A DNA stretch of 51,590 bases from Brucella tritici. GTDB lineage: Bacteria; Pseudomonadota; Alphaproteobacteria; Rhizobiales; Rhizobiaceae. The stretch is from NCBI RefSeq assembly GCF_008932295.1, contig NZ_WBWA01000034.1:1-51590 (forward strand). The letters run 5' to 3'. Below, in pieces: positions 1 through 8,651 of this stretch; the first letter of the stretch is position 1, and each line of letters begins with the position of its first letter. Both the position numbers and the translations under genes were made by a program. The notes under the pieces were generated by a model. The model was not told the DNA's origin. It did no database searches and worked only from the letters and a program-made list of their open reading frames with translations.

Positions 1-115
1 TTCATTGAAGCGTTTCAAACCCCAATAAGGTAAGCCAAACGGCACAAAACGTGACTGTCCCAAAATCATCTGCATCTCAGCGATCCGTTCTTCCAGTGAG
101 CGCGACCTCTTTCAT
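1..115 (-). pseudogene. possible frameshifted or misread gene, cut by window edge
   Basis: An ATG at 113-115 sits behind a strong Shine-Dalgarno (AAAGGAGG, 5 bases away), but its frame stops after 12 codons. The next frame is open from just after 112 to the window edge (37 codons) and reads like real protein, with a charged helix containing SLEERIAEMQMILGQ followed by an aromatic stretch. Removing one A from the AAA after the ATG would join the good start to the open frame. This is either a pseudogene, a sequencing error in a short homopolymer, or a chance overlap. I do not recognise the product. The gene lies about 65 bases downstream of the small membrane protein gene, on the same strand. 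Confidence 0.3.
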
Positions 116-179
116 GCCACCTCCTTTAGCTATCCTAAAAGAGTAGGACTTCACGCGTCGTCTTCAAGGTCAACGAGCC

Positions 180-371
180 CTACTTTATGATGGGGCTTAT
201 TGAACCTGTGAAGGTTTGATCGATCATCGCAGAGAGTTTCGGCTCCGCTCCCGAAAGAACGACGACGATTGCAAGCATCAATATCAAAGGCGCAGCAAGA
301 ATGCCGCTCCTTACAGCCGGTTCCAGAATGCGCCGGGTTTTCTTGCTTTGCGTAGATTGCTGATTTCTCAT
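180..371 (-). CDS. small single-pass membrane protein, unknown
   Basis: A 63-residue product if it starts at the ATG at 369-371; a TTG at 389 would add six residues. It has a basic N-terminal segment (KKTRR near residues 10-14), then one hydrophobic helix at about residues 23-42, then a short polar tail. The helix followed by KLSAMIDQTFTGSI faintly resembles the end of Flp-type pilins, but the usual processing motif before the helix (GATAIEYGL-like) is absent, so I do not assign it. No good ribosome binding site is visible. It lies 77 bases downstream of ntrC, where ntrY would be a common neighbour in Rhizobiales; it is not an NtrY fragment that I can recognise. Confidence 0.35.
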   Translation of the reverse strand: MRNQQSTQSKKTRRILEPAVRSGILAAPLILMLAIVVVLSGAEPKLSAMIDQTFTGSISPIIK

Positions 372-448
372 GCAACCAACAGTAGTCAAACAGAATTAAC
401 TGCTCATTAAATAACGTAGTTAATGCCTTATTAGCGCACGATTGCCAC

Positions 449-1921
449 TCAATTTCCCTTGTTTCCGCGATATATATTGACCCCGAGCTCGCGAATTTTC
501 TTGCGCAGCGTGTTCCGATTTAATCCCAGAAGGTCTGCCGCTTTGATCTGATTTCCACGTGTTGCGGTAAGACATGCTAGGATCAAGGGATATTCCAGTT
601 CCGCGAGAACCCGATGGTAAAGACCGGGAGGTGGCAGATCGGCACCGAATGATGCGAAGTAACGCTGCATATTCTGCTCGACGGCCTGCGATATCGAAAT
701 ATTCTCCATATCGCCACCACCGGCGGGAACGACATCTGGCTTGGCCAGTTCAGACTTCAGCTCCGTTTCGATTATTTCCGGCGAAATTTCCTCTTGCGGG
801 TAAAGAGCTGCAAGTCTCCGCACGAGATTTTCCAGCTCACGCACATTGCCCGGCCACGGATACCGACGCATCATTTCCAAACCGGCACTGCTGATACGCT
901 TCTCTGGCAGCCCCTCTTCGGCAGCGCGTTTGAAAAAATGGCGCACAAGATCGGCTACGTCCTCGCTGCGCTCGCGAAGCGGCGGCAAGCGCAGAGGCAC
1001 AACGTTCAACCGGTAGTAAAGATCCTCGCGGAACAAACCTTGTGCTATCAATTGCCGCAAATCCTTATTGGTTGCCGCAACGATGCGCACATCGGTCTTG
1101 ATCGGCGTGCGTCCACCGACTGTCATATATTCGCCTTGCTGCAACACACGCAAAAGTCGGGTTTGTGCTTCCATCGGCATATCGCCGATCTCGTCAAGAA
1201 ACAGCGTTCCGCCATTTGCCTGTTCAAAGCGACCGCTCGAGCGGTTTTGCGCACCCGTAAAAGCACCCCTCTCGTGCCCGAACAACTCAGACTCAATCAG
1301 GTCGCGTGGGATTGCGGCCATATTGATCGCAACAAATGGTCCTTTTCGGCGACGCCCATATTCGTGCAGGGCACGCGCAACCAGTTCCTTGCCTGTACCG
1401 GATTCACCTGTAACCATGATGGTCAAATCTGTCTGCATCATGCGCGCCAGCACACGGTAGATTTCCTGCATCGCAGGCGACCGACCGACTAGCGGCATGT
1501 TATCTGCCTGCTCATCCGATAGAGCGGCAATTGGCTTGCGTTTTGGTTCAGACAAAGCACGACCGACGATATTGATGAGTTCCGTCAAATCGAATGGCTT
1601 CGGCAGATATTCGTAGGCTCCTGCCTCGGATGCCCGGATTGCCGTCATGAATGTATTCTGCGCGCTCATCACAACAACCGGCAGGTCGGGGCGCATTTTC
1701 TTGATGCGCGGCAGGAGGTCGAAGGCATTTTCATCCGGCATATTGACATCGGTTATAATCAGATCACCGTCGCCGGCCGCCACCCAGCGCCAGAGCGAAG
1801 CAGCATTGGAGGTCACGCGCACATCGTAGCCTGCCCGCGACAATGCCTGATTCAGCACCGTCCGAATGGCTGCATCATCATCCGCCACCAATATGGTTCC
1901 TGTCGGACGTCCTGCGATCAT
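449..1921 (-). CDS. ntrC: nitrogen regulation response regulator NtrC
   Basis: A 490-residue sigma-54-dependent activator, full length for the family. The receiver domain covers about residues 8-125, with the phospho-acceptor Asp58 in [10 protein letters not shown] and Lys108. The AAA+ domain follows (about 143-375), with Walker A GESGTGKE at 172-179, the sigma-54 contact loop GAFTGA at 219-224 and Walker B LFLDEIGD near 240-247. A Fis-type helix-turn-helix closes the protein (about 445-485). NtrC is phosphorylated by NtrB under nitrogen limitation and turns on nitrogen assimilation genes. Its ATG overlaps the ntrB stop as ATGA, so the two are translationally coupled in a dusB-ntrB-ntrC operon. 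Confidence 0.96.
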   Translation of the reverse strand: MIAGRPTGTILVADDDAAIRTVLNQALSRAGYDVRVTSNAASLWRWVAAGDGDLIITDVNMPDENAFDLLPRIKKMRPDLPVVVMSAQNTFMTAIRASEAGAYEYLPKPFDLTELINIVGRALSEPKRKPIAALSDEQADNMPLVGRSPAMQEIYRVLARMMQTDLTIMVTGESGTGKELVARALHEYGRRRKGPFVAINMAAIPRDLIESELFGHERGAFTGAQNRSSGRFEQANGGTLFLDEIGDMPMEAQTRLLRVLQQGEYMTVGGRTPIKTDVRIVAATNKDLRQLIAQGLFREDLYYRLNVVPLRLPPLRERSEDVADLVRHFFKRAAEEGLPEKRISSAGLEMMRRYPWPGNVRELENLVRRLAALYPQEEISPEIIETELKSELAKPDVVPAGGGDMENISISQAVEQNMQRYFASFGADLPPPGLYHRVLAELEYPLILACLTATRGNQIKAADLLGLNRNTLRKKIRELGVNIYRGNKGN

Positions 1922-3042
1922 GCGTTATCTCCAGTATTTCCAGCTGCCAGTTCCGTATTCTTCCATGCGGGCATCAGAACGCGGAAAGTTGTTCTCGAAG
2001 GATGGCTGTCGCATTCGATAATGCCCCCATGATCGCCAATAATCTTCGCAACGAGTGCCAAACCCAGGCCCGAACCGTTGGTCTTAGTGGTCACGAAAGG
2101 ATCGAACAGATGTGGCAGCATATCCTGTGGCACACCCGGTCCGTTATCATGCACGCAGAATTCGAGAGGCAAAGCCACCCTGTCCCGCGCACCCGGCACC
2201 TGAAGACGAATACCCGGACGATAAGCCGTGGATAGAACGATCTCGCCACCCTCATGATCGCCTATAGCTTCCGCGGCATTCTTCAGCAGATTGAGAAAAA
2301 CCTGTACGAGTTGGTCTCGATTGGCAAAAACCGGTGGAAGAGAAGGATCGTAATCTTCCACAAAGCGAACCTTCCGCGCGAACCCGTTCTTTGCAATCGC
2401 CTTTACATGATCGAGAACTGCATGAATATTGACCGCAGAACGTTCAATGGGGCGCTCATCCGAGAACACCTCCATACGATCAACCAGCGAAACAATCCGA
2501 TCCGTTTCATCCGTAATGAGGCGCGCAAGCGCCCGATCCTCGTCGCTGACAACCTGCTCCAGCAATTGTGCCGCACCGCGGATACCAGAGAGAGGATTCT
2601 TGATTTCATGGGCCAGCATCGAGGCAAGCCCGGTTACGGACCGCGCAGCACCGCGATGCGTCATCTGACGGTCTATCTTTTCAGCCATCGTCTTTTCCTT
2701 GAAAAGGATGACTACAGCACCCGGCAGTTCCGCTACAGGCGCTACATAAACATCGACGATACGCTCTGCCCCAAGACGCGGCGACGAGACATCAACGCGA
2801 TATTCGTTGACCGGCATCTGACTGGTGCGAACCTGATCGACCAGCGCTAACAGCGGGCTGCCAAAAGGCAAAAAAGATTCCAGTCGGTTACGCGCCAGAA
2901 TGGACGAGCCGGAACGAAAGAACTGCTCCGCGTCCAGATTGGCATAGGCAATATAATTTTCGGCACTAACCATGATGACGGGCTGGCTGATGGCATCGAG
3001 CACGACCGAAGGAATGCCGTTCGTTTCAGTTCTCTCACGCAT
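1918..3042 (-). CDS. ntrB: nitrogen regulation sensor histidine kinase NtrB
   Basis: A 374-residue soluble histidine kinase. A PAS-like sensor region covers about residues 12-125. The dimerisation/phospho-acceptor domain carries His145 in [11 protein letters not shown], and the ATP-binding domain shows the N box [11 protein letters not shown]1 box DNGPGVP and G2 box GSGLGLALV. There is no membrane segment, as expected for NtrB, which responds to PII protein in the cytoplasm and phosphorylates or dephosphorylates NtrC. The start codon shares its A with the dusB stop codon (TGATG) and the end overlaps ntrC, so the three genes form one tightly packed transcription unit. Confidence 0.96.
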   Translation of the reverse strand: MRERTETNGIPSVVLDAISQPVIMVSAENYIAYANLDAEQFFRSGSSILARNRLESFLPFGSPLLALVDQVRTSQMPVNEYRVDVSSPRLGAERIVDVYVAPVAELPGAVVILFKEKTMAEKIDRQMTHRGAARSVTGLASMLAHEIKNPLSGIRGAAQLLEQVVSDEDRALARLITDETDRIVSLVDRMEVFSDERPIERSAVNIHAVLDHVKAIAKNGFARKVRFVEDYDPSLPPVFANRDQLVQVFLNLLKNAAEAIGDHEGGEIVLSTAYRPGIRLQVPGARDRVALPLEFCVHDNGPGVPQDMLPHLFDPFVTTKTNGSGLGLALVAKIIGDHGGIIECDSHPSRTTFRVLMPAWKNTELAAGNTGDNA

Positions 3043-4091
3043 CAGGCAACCTCTTTGAGCGCGGTTTCAGGAACTTCGCGCATGAATATACGACGCAAAA
3101 CGTCGATGACGGCTTGCTGGTCGGTCAGAGTCATGACTTCTGCTTTCTCGGCAGGTGTACATGTGGCGCCAGCATGACGATCAAGATACCAGCCGAGATG
3201 TTTGCGGGAATGACGGATGCCCGTCGTGCTTCCATAATGCTCGAGCATATCTTCGTAATGCTTTATAATATAATCAAGAATTTCACTTCGCGACTTTGGA
3301 GCAAGATCGCTTCCGGCAATTGCACCGGCCAGCCACGGTTGTCCATAGGAGGCACGTCCGACCATCACGGCATCCGCTCCAGAGCGGTGCAGAATTTCCC
3401 GGGCGTCATGTCGACACGCCACATCCCCGTTGGCAACCAGTGGAATCCTTATCACATCGCGCACGGCGTGAATGGCATTCCAGTCCGCTTTGCCTTCATA
3501 GAACTGACAACGGGTGCGCCCATGGACAGTCACCATGGCGATACCGGCGTCTTCAGCGCGCCTTGCAAGTTCAGGCGCGTTGATGCTTTTCTCGTCCCAT
3601 CCCAGCCGCATCTTGAGTGTAGCCGGAACATTGACGGCGTTAACAGTAGCCTCAACAAGGGTCATTGCATGATCGAGATCGCGCATCAGCGCGGACCCCG
3701 AGTAGCCACCAGTTACTTTCTTGGCTGGGCAGCCCATATTGATATCGATGATATCAGCGCCTTCACCTTCGGCTATCCTGGCCGCCTCGCCCATCCAATG
3801 CGCCTCGCGTCCTGCGAGTTGCACGACATGCGTGCCTAGTCCCTCGCCTGAAAGCCGCAGAAGGCTTTCCTTGTGACGGTTACAGAGTTCGGCGCTGGCG
3901 ACCATCTCAGACACGACCATGCCCGCGCCAGCCTCTGCTGCCCGCCTGCGGAATGGAAGGTCCGAAACGCCGGACATCGGCGCAAGAAAGACACGGTTGG
4001 CAAGCGCCACACCGCCAATGGTCAAAGGTTGATCGAGAAAACTCAACAATAAATGCCTATTTGATGTGCATGGCGTAATTAGCACATACAT
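3042..4091 (-). CDS. dusB: tRNA-dihydrouridine synthase DusB (NifR3)
   Basis: An FMN-dependent enzyme that reduces uridines in tRNA to dihydrouridine, with a TIM barrel. The start of the domain reads [17 protein letters not shown], and the catalytic cysteine is in INMGCPAKK (Cys111 with this start). Later motifs include [12 protein letters not shown] and ANGDV. The 349 residues are slightly long, so the first 14 residues may not be translated; a TTG near residue 15 or 16 is an alternative start. This gene was called nifR3 in older work because it heads the ntrBC operon, as it does here. The upstream gene ispDF is divergent, so the short gap should hold the operon promoter. Confidence 0.93.
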   Translation of the reverse strand: MYVLITPCTSNRHLLLSFLDQPLTIGGVALANRVFLAPMSGVSDLPFRRRAAEAGAGMVVSEMVASAELCNRHKESLLRLSGEGLGTHVVQLAGREAHWMGEAARIAEGEGADIIDINMGCPAKKVTGGYSGSALMRDLDHAMTLVEATVNAVNVPATLKMRLGWDEKSINAPELARRAEDAGIAMVTVHGRTRCQFYEGKADWNAIHAVRDVIRIPLVANGDVACRHDAREILHRSGADAVMVGRASYGQPWLAGAIAGSDLAPKSRSEILDYIIKHYEDMLEHYGSTTGIRHSRKHLGWYLDRHAGATCTPAEKAEVMTLTDQQAVIDVLRRIFMREVPETALKEVA

Positions 4092-4193
4092 TAATCAGCG
4101 CCACCTTTCAACGCAAGGAAAAGCGCACGCAAAATCACTATAAATCAATTGTCGTCTGGCATTTATCTGCGCAAGGCATTATTCGGCTTGGAA

Positions 4194-5417
4194 ATGCAAC
4201 CTTTGGCAGAGGCGACAACCATTTCAAAGATAGCAGCAGTCATTGTGGCCGCTGGCCGCGGAGAACGAGCCGGACAGAGCATCGAAGGGCCGAAGCAATA
4301 TCGGCGCATCGGTGGCGAAGCCGTACTTGCTCGCACTTTGCGAGCTTTTATCGACTGCGCGCTGGTTGATAGCATCGTTGTCGTCATTCACCCTGATGAC
4401 CATACACTTTACGAACGTGCCCTCCCGGAAAACTGTGGCAACATTCTCATCGTGAATGGCGGCGCTACCCGGCAGGAATCAACGCGCCTTGGCCTCCTCG
4501 CATTGCGAGATTGTGCGCCACAATATGTCATGATTCATGACGGCGTGAGACCGTTTGTCAGCCAGGATTTGCTGGAGCGTATTATCGAAAATCTCGCGCC
4601 TGATGAAGGCGTTCTACCGGCTCTGGCAGTTTCGGATACGCTCAAGCAGTCAGCTACGGACGGAACGGTTAAAACCACGGTGCCTCGCGCGGGCCTTTTT
4701 GCGGCACAGACACCACAGGCATTTCCCTACCTGCCCATCTTTGAGGCACATGAAAAAGCCTTCGCGAATGATCGCTCTGATTTCACGGACGATGCCGCCA
4801 TTGCCGAATGGCAAAGCATCGCCGTCCGCATCATCGAAGGATCGGCGGACAATACAAAGCTTACCTGGGCAAAGGATATTGAAATGGCTGACAAGCGCCT
4901 GCGGCAAGACCACGTCTCGTTTCCCGATATTCGTACTGGTAATGGTTATGACGTCCATTCCTTCGAACCTGGCGATCATGTAACGCTGTGCGGCGTAAAA
5001 ATTCCCCACGAAGCAAAACTCAATGGCCATTCAGACGCCGATGTCGGACTTCATGCATTGACCGACGCTCTGCTAGCGACACGAGGCGCCGGTGATATTG
5101 GCACGCATTTCCCACCGTCCGACCCACAGTGGAAAGGCGCTGCTTCCCGTATTTTCATCGAACACGCTGCCAATATCGTACGTGAAGCTGGTGGTCGTAT
5201 AGCCAATGTCGACATAACCTTTATCAGCGAAGCGCCGAAGATTGGTCCACACCGCGCAGCGATGACAGAAGCGCTTTGCGACATGCTGGGAATTGCAGCA
5301 GATCGCGTCTCAGTAAAAGCCACAACCAATGAAAAGCTTGGCTTCGTCGGGCGCCGTGAGGGGATCGCAGCCATTGCAACGGCAACGGTCATCTACCCCG
5401 GTGAGGTGCCCGAATGA
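4194..5417 (+). CDS. ispDF: bifunctional IspD/IspF of the MEP isoprenoid pathway
   Basis: A fused enzyme for two steps of isoprenoid precursor synthesis. The N-terminal half is 2-C-methyl-D-erythritol 4-phosphate cytidylyltransferase, with the nucleotide-binding motif [10 protein letters not shown] at 18-27 and HDGVRPFV further on. The C-terminal half, from about residue 247, is the cyclodiphosphate synthase IspF, with metal ligands Asp253, His255 and His287. I start at the ATG at 4194 (407 residues); a TTG at 4149 would add 15 residues that do not look like the family. Such fusions are common in alphaproteobacteria. The stop overlaps cinA as ATGA. Confidence 0.95.
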   Translation: MQPLAEATTISKIAAVIVAAGRGERAGQSIEGPKQYRRIGGEAVLARTLRAFIDCALVDSIVVVIHPDDHTLYERALPENCGNILIVNGGATRQESTRLGLLALRDCAPQYVMIHDGVRPFVSQDLLERIIENLAPDEGVLPALAVSDTLKQSATDGTVKTTVPRAGLFAAQTPQAFPYLPIFEAHEKAFANDRSDFTDDAAIAEWQSIAVRIIEGSADNTKLTWAKDIEMADKRLRQDHVSFPDIRTGNGYDVHSFEPGDHVTLCGVKIPHEAKLNGHSDADVGLHALTDALLATRGAGDIGTHFPPSDPQWKGAASRIFIEHAANIVREAGGRIANVDITFISEAPKIGPHRAAMTEALCDMLGIAADRVSVKATTNEKLGFVGRREGIAAIATATVIYPGEVPE

Positions 5418-5905
5418 GCGCACTAATTGCAGAAGAAAAAGCCATCGCCGTGCTGGAGGCCTGCCGCAAGGCCGGTGTAATGATTGCGACAGCCGAATCC
5501 TGCACAGGCGGGCTTATCGCTGGAGCTCTCACCGACATTGCTGGATCGTCAGATGTCGTGGATCGCGGCTTTGTCACCTATTCCAACGAAGCGAAAGCCG
5601 AAATGATCGGCGTTCCGATCGAATTGATCAATCGCGTCGGCGCTGTCTCAAAAGAGGTAGCACTTTGCATGGCCGAAGGAGCACTTGCGCGCGCTCACGC
5701 TGGTGTAACAGTGGCGGTTACGGGCATTGCGGGCCCAGGTGGCGGATCCAATGAAAAGCCCGTCGGGCTTGTTCACATCGCATCGGCGCGAAAAGGCTAC
5801 CCGACCCTTCATCGCGAATGTCGTTTCGGTCCAAAAACCAGAGCTGAAATCCGCCACGCGACAGTTCTCGCCGCACTGGACCTCGTTCTGGAAAACCTTC
5901 GATAG
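5414..5905 (+). CDS. CinA C-terminal-type nicotinamide-nucleotide amidase
   Basis: A 163-residue protein made only of the CinA C-terminal (PncC) domain, which deamidates nicotinamide mononucleotide to nicotinic acid mononucleotide for NAD salvage. The family signature [13 protein letters not shown] is at residues 27-39, followed by [14 protein letters not shown] and the [11 protein letters not shown] loop, both typical. The N-terminal MoCF-like domain of longer CinA proteins is absent, which is normal for many proteobacterial versions. The ATG overlaps the ispDF stop by four bases, so the pair is co-translated, a neighbourhood also seen in other alphaproteobacteria. Activity in this organism is inferred from the family only. 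Confidence 0.9.
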   Translation: MSALIAEEKAIAVLEACRKAGVMIATAESCTGGLIAGALTDIAGSSDVVDRGFVTYSNEAKAEMIGVPIELINRVGAVSKEVALCMAEGALARAHAGVTVAVTGIAGPGGGSNEKPVGLVHIASARKGYPTLHRECRFGPKTRAEIRHATVLAALDLVLENLR

Positions 5906-5954
5906 TCTTGAAGCATATACTTTTACCTGTCGTGCCCTATCCTTGTCTTTGATT

Positions 5955-5993
5955 AGAGCACCGACCTGATGCAATCGGATCGAAATGCGCTCT
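5955..5993. repeat. imperfect inverted repeat, GAGC..GCTC type
   Basis: A short imperfect palindrome in the gap before the dehydrogenase gene. Its ends read AGAGCA and GCGCTCT around CCGACCTGAT and ATCGGATCG. It resembles the cleaner palindrome at 16100-16132 (GAGCGCCGATCT arms) and is probably a decayed member of the same family of short intergenic repeats, which I recall as common in Rhizobiales. No function is implied. Confidence 0.45.
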
Positions 5994-6012
5994 GGAGCAA
6001 GGAGAACATGCA

Positions 6013-6753
6013 ATGCGTTTCGACGGTAAGGTGGCAATCGTTACAGGTGGAGCAAGCGGTATCGGCGAAGCGACTGTTCGGGCTTTTGTTCGCGAGGGAG
6101 CAAATGTCGTTATTGCGGATTATTCGGAGCATGGCCAGCAACTGGCCAACGAGCTTGCAGGCGGCACCGAGCGGGCATTATTCGTCAAAACCGATGTGAC
6201 TGATACGAAAGCCGTGCAAGCCCTGATTGCCAAAACCGTCGAAACCTACGGCCGCCTCGACATCATGTTCGCCAATGCAGGTATCGCCGCTGACGGCCCG
6301 ATAGACGAACTGGATGAATCTGCATGGCAGAAAACCATCGATATCAACCTCACCGGCGTCTATCTTTGCGATAAATACGCCATCGATCAAATGCGCTCGC
6401 AAGGCGGCGGCGTGATCGTGAACTGCGGCTCAATTCATAGTCACGTCGGGAAATCAGGTGTCACCGCTTATGCTGCAGCAAAGGGTGGTGTAAAACTGCT
6501 GACCCAGACACTAGCCATTGATTACGGTGCTCAGAACATCCGGGTCAACGCGGTCTGCCCCGGCTATATCGATACGCCGCTTCTCAAGGATATTCCGGAT
6601 GACAAAAAGCAGGCGCTTGTGGCCTTGCATCCTATAGGTCGTCTTGGCCGCGCCGAAGAAGTAGCCAGCGTTGTGCTTTTCCTGGCAAGCGACGAAGCTT
6701 CCTTCGTCACTGGAGCATCCATATTGGTGGATGGCGGCTATACGGCGCAATAA
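6013..6753 (+). CDS. short-chain dehydrogenase/reductase, classical type
   Basis: A 246-residue NAD(P)-dependent oxidoreductase with every classical SDR element: the nucleotide-binding TGGASGIG at residues 11-18, NAG at 88-90, the catalytic Ser140-Tyr153-Lys157 (YAAAK), and the PG motif CPGYIDTP. Asp36 at the end of the second strand (VIADYS) suggests NAD rather than NADP. Family members include FabG-like and glucose dehydrogenase-like enzymes, and the substrate cannot be read from the sequence. A GGAG ribosome site lies 8 bases before the ATG. It is separated from cinA by 107 bases holding a repeat, so it may have its own promoter. A shared terminator follows at 6802-6830. Confidence 0.88.
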   Translation: MRFDGKVAIVTGGASGIGEATVRAFVREGANVVIADYSEHGQQLANELAGGTERALFVKTDVTDTKAVQALIAKTVETYGRLDIMFANAGIAADGPIDELDESAWQKTIDINLTGVYLCDKYAIDQMRSQGGGVIVNCGSIHSHVGKSGVTAYAAAKGGVKLLTQTLAIDYGAQNIRVNAVCPGYIDTPLLKDIPDDKKQALVALHPIGRLGRAEEVASVVLFLASDEASFVTGASILVDGGYTAQ

Positions 6754-6757
6754 AAGT

Positions 6758-6791
6758 ACATCCTGAAAAGTGTGAAACGGTTTCGGGATGT
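6758..6791. repeat. short palindromic repeat with GAAAAGTGTGAA core, copy 1
   Basis: Arms ACATCCTGAAA (6758-6768) and TTTCGGGATGT (6781-6791) pair with one mismatch around the core. The 12-base core GAAAAGTGTGAA (6765-6776) recurs exactly at 16049-16060 and 30220-30231, always in gaps between genes. This matches a small intergenic repeat I recall from Brucella, Ochrobactrum and rhizobia. Confidence 0.75.
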
Positions 6792-6801
6792 GAGTGAGAA
6801 G

Positions 6802-6830
6802 AAAAAAGCGCCGGGGAAACCGGGGCTTTT
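6802..6830 (-). terminator. intrinsic terminator between SDR gene and COQ10-like gene
   Basis: On the minus strand a GC-rich stem (GCCCCGG / CCGGCGC with one mismatch, short TTTCC loop) is followed by six T residues. This is a good Rho-independent terminator for the lipA/COQ10-like unit ending at 6832. The plus-strand tail CTTTT is weaker but could also end the dehydrogenase transcript. Confidence 0.8.
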
Positions 6831-6831
6831 C

Positions 6832-7287
6832 TCAGGCCAGACCGTAGATCTGGTCGGCCCGCTTTTCGAAGGCTTCAGAAAACTTCTTGAAAGCGAGGTC
6901 GAACATCGTACCCATAAGAAGGCCAAGGGTACGACTCTTGAACTCATAATCGATGAAAAACTCGACATCGCATTCGCTTCCCTCGCCTACCGGTTTGAAG
7001 GTCCAGCGATTATCGAGGTAGCGAAACGGCCCGTCGAGATATTTCACATCGATGACATTTTCCTCGGGCTTCAGCAGCACCTGACTGGTGAATGTCTCGC
7101 GTATAAGTTTGTAACCAACCGTCATGTCGGCAATGAGAAGAGCCTTGCCGTCACGCTCCTTGCGGGAGCGAACAGACAAAGCCTCGCACATCGGCAGAAA
7201 CTGCGGATATTTCTCAACATCAGCAACAAGGCCGAACATTTGATCTGCCCGGTGATGCACCCGCCTGACGGTCGTAAACTGCGGCAT
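6832..7287 (-). CDS. COQ10/RatA-like START-domain protein
   Basis: A 151-residue protein of the polyketide cyclase/START superfamily, beginning with the FTTVRRVHHRADQMFGLVAD pattern and YPQFLPMCEA typical of the COQ10/RatA family. In mitochondria Coq10 binds ubiquinone and aids its use in respiration. In E. coli the homologue was described as RatA, reported to interfere with ribosome association. The ubiquinone-binding role is more likely here, because the gene sits 8 bases after lipA and there is no partner antitoxin. It ends at a strong terminator and probably shares a transcript with lipA. Confidence 0.85.
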   Translation of the reverse strand: MPQFTTVRRVHHRADQMFGLVADVEKYPQFLPMCEALSVRSRKERDGKALLIADMTVGYKLIRETFTSQVLLKPEENVIDVKYLDGPFRYLDNRWTFKPVGEGSECDVEFFIDYEFKSRTLGLLMGTMFDLAFKKFSEAFEKRADQIYGLA

Positions 7288-7295
7288 TTCCTATC

Positions 7296-8261
7296 TCAGG
7301 CCCGCGCAGCAATCTGCGTCTCGCGCGCGGCCCTCAGCTTGGCGAAATCATCGCCAGCGTGATGCGATGAACGCGTCAGGGGACTGGATGCGACCAGAAG
7401 GAAGCCCTTCGTCCTGCCAATCGTCTCGAATGACTTGAATTCGTCAGGGGTCACAAAGCGAATGACGGGATGATGCTTGCGGGTCGGCTGGAGATATTGA
7501 CCGATGGTCATGAAATCCACATCCGCCGAACGCAGATCGTCCATCAGTTGAAGGATCTCATTCCGCTCTTCGCCAAGACCGACCATGATACCAGACTTCG
7601 TGAAAATGGTTGGGTCCAGTTCTTTGACGCGCTGTAGCAGGCGGATCGAATGGAAATAACGAGCGCCAGGACGAACCTTCAGATAACGCGACGGCACAGT
7701 TTCCAGATTGTGGTTGAACACGTCGGGACGGGCTTTGACCACGACTTCAAGAGCGCCTTCCTTGCGCAGGAAATCCGGCGTCAGGATTTCAATCGTGGTA
7801 GCAGGAGTAGCTTCGCGGATGGCCTGAATGACCTCAGCAAAATGCTGCGCACCACCATCGGCAAGATCGTCGCGATCCACCGATGTTATAACCACATGCG
7901 TCAGACCCATCTGCTTGACGGCCTTGGCAACATTCTCGGGTTCGTTCGGATCGAGCGCTGTCGGAATACCGGTCGAGACGTTACAGAAGGCGCAGGCACG
8001 CGTGCAGATCTCGCCCATGATCATGAAGGTCGCGTGCTTCTTTTCCCAGCACTCGCCGATGTTTGGGCAACCTGCCTCTTCGCAAACCGTGACCAGCTTG
8101 TTTGAGCGAACGATATCGCGCGTTTCGCTATAGCCGCGCGAGACAGGAGCCTTAACGCGAATCCATTCAGGCTTCTTCAGGACGACATTGTCCGGACGAT
8201 GTGCCTTTTCGGGATGCCGCTCACGCTTGCCTTGGTTCACCAGATCGAGAACTGTAACCAT
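7296..8261 (-). CDS. lipA: lipoyl synthase LipA
   Basis: A radical-SAM enzyme that inserts two sulfur atoms into octanoyl groups on lipoyl domains. The protein is 321 residues, normal length. The auxiliary [4Fe-4S] cluster ligands are Cys60, Cys65 and Cys71 ([12 protein letters not shown]), and the radical-SAM cluster ligands are Cys86, Cys90 and Cys93 (CTRACAFC). The C-terminal [15 protein letters not shown] contains the conserved RSSYHA-type serine motif. It lies downstream of the pyruvate dehydrogenase genes whose E2 and E1-beta subunits carry lipoyl domains, so enzyme and substrate proteins are encoded together. A 111-base gap from the upstream gene may hold its own promoter. Confidence 0.97.
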   Translation of the reverse strand: MVTVLDLVNQGKRERHPEKAHRPDNVVLKKPEWIRVKAPVSRGYSETRDIVRSNKLVTVCEEAGCPNIGECWEKKHATFMIMGEICTRACAFCNVSTGIPTALDPNEPENVAKAVKQMGLTHVVITSVDRDDLADGGAQHFAEVIQAIREATPATTIEILTPDFLRKEGALEVVVKARPDVFNHNLETVPSRYLKVRPGARYFHSIRLLQRVKELDPTIFTKSGIMVGLGEERNEILQLMDDLRSADVDFMTIGQYLQPTRKHHPVIRFVTPDEFKSFETIGRTKGFLLVASSPLTRSSHHAGDDFAKLRAARETQIAARA

Positions 8262-8372
8262 GCTTTTCCCTGCCTATCCGGGCCATTTTCAAGAATGGAC
8301 CTGAAATGCTTTCCAAATTGGGTCCGGTCCTAATCCCTGCCCTTTACCCTGTCAACTTGAGCGATTTGCTAC

Positions 8373-8636
8373 TCATCGCCGCGCCGCCAGTCCAAGAGCT
8401 CGGAAAACCAATGCCCATATGAGGCCGAACACTAAACCGCCTGCACCAAGCGCCAATGTAAGCGCCCAGACGCCGTACCAGCCAGTTAGGGCCATTCCGT
8501 TGACCGATATGGTGTTGCCGCCAAGAACACTCAAGGTGCCGGCTGCAAACCCCAGCACCAGCCCTCCCACGGTAGACCATTTGATGACGGGCCAGGCGGC
8601 ACGCCGCCATGGCCCTCCGTTCTCGATCAGCGGAAT
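8373..8636 (-). CDS. small two-pass membrane protein, unknown
   Basis: The frame opens directly after the lpdA stop codon and runs to 8373. A GTG at 8570 would give 65 residues with two hydrophobic segments (roughly VLGFAAGTLSVLGG and a long WALTLALGAGGLVFGLIWAL stretch) and the basic end LGLAARR. The coding character extends further upstream, with LIENGGPWRRAAWPVIKWS, but that part has no ATG, GTG or TTG. A GGAGG sequence (8644-8648) lies exactly 7 bases before an ATT codon at 8634-8636, so an ATT start giving 87 residues is plausible; CTG at 8630 is another option. I cannot name a function. It follows lpdA by 15 bases and likely shares its transcript. Confidence 0.6.
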   Translation of the reverse strand: MPLIENGGPWRRAAWPVIKWSTVGGLVLGFAAGTLSVLGGNTISVNGMALTGWYGVWALTLALGAGGLVFGLIWALVFRALGLAARR

Positions 8637-8651
8637 GAGCGTCCCTCCGTC

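Noticed and set aside
6832..7287. A RatA-type toxin of a toxin-antitoxin pair
   Set aside because: The similarity is to the COQ10/START family, and the only close neighbour is lipA; no antitoxin-like gene is adjacent.
8344..8610. An 88-codon frame overlapping the small membrane protein after lpdA
   Set aside because: It starts at an ATG but its product is Arg/Cys/His-rich and not protein-like, while the other frame gives two clean membrane helices.
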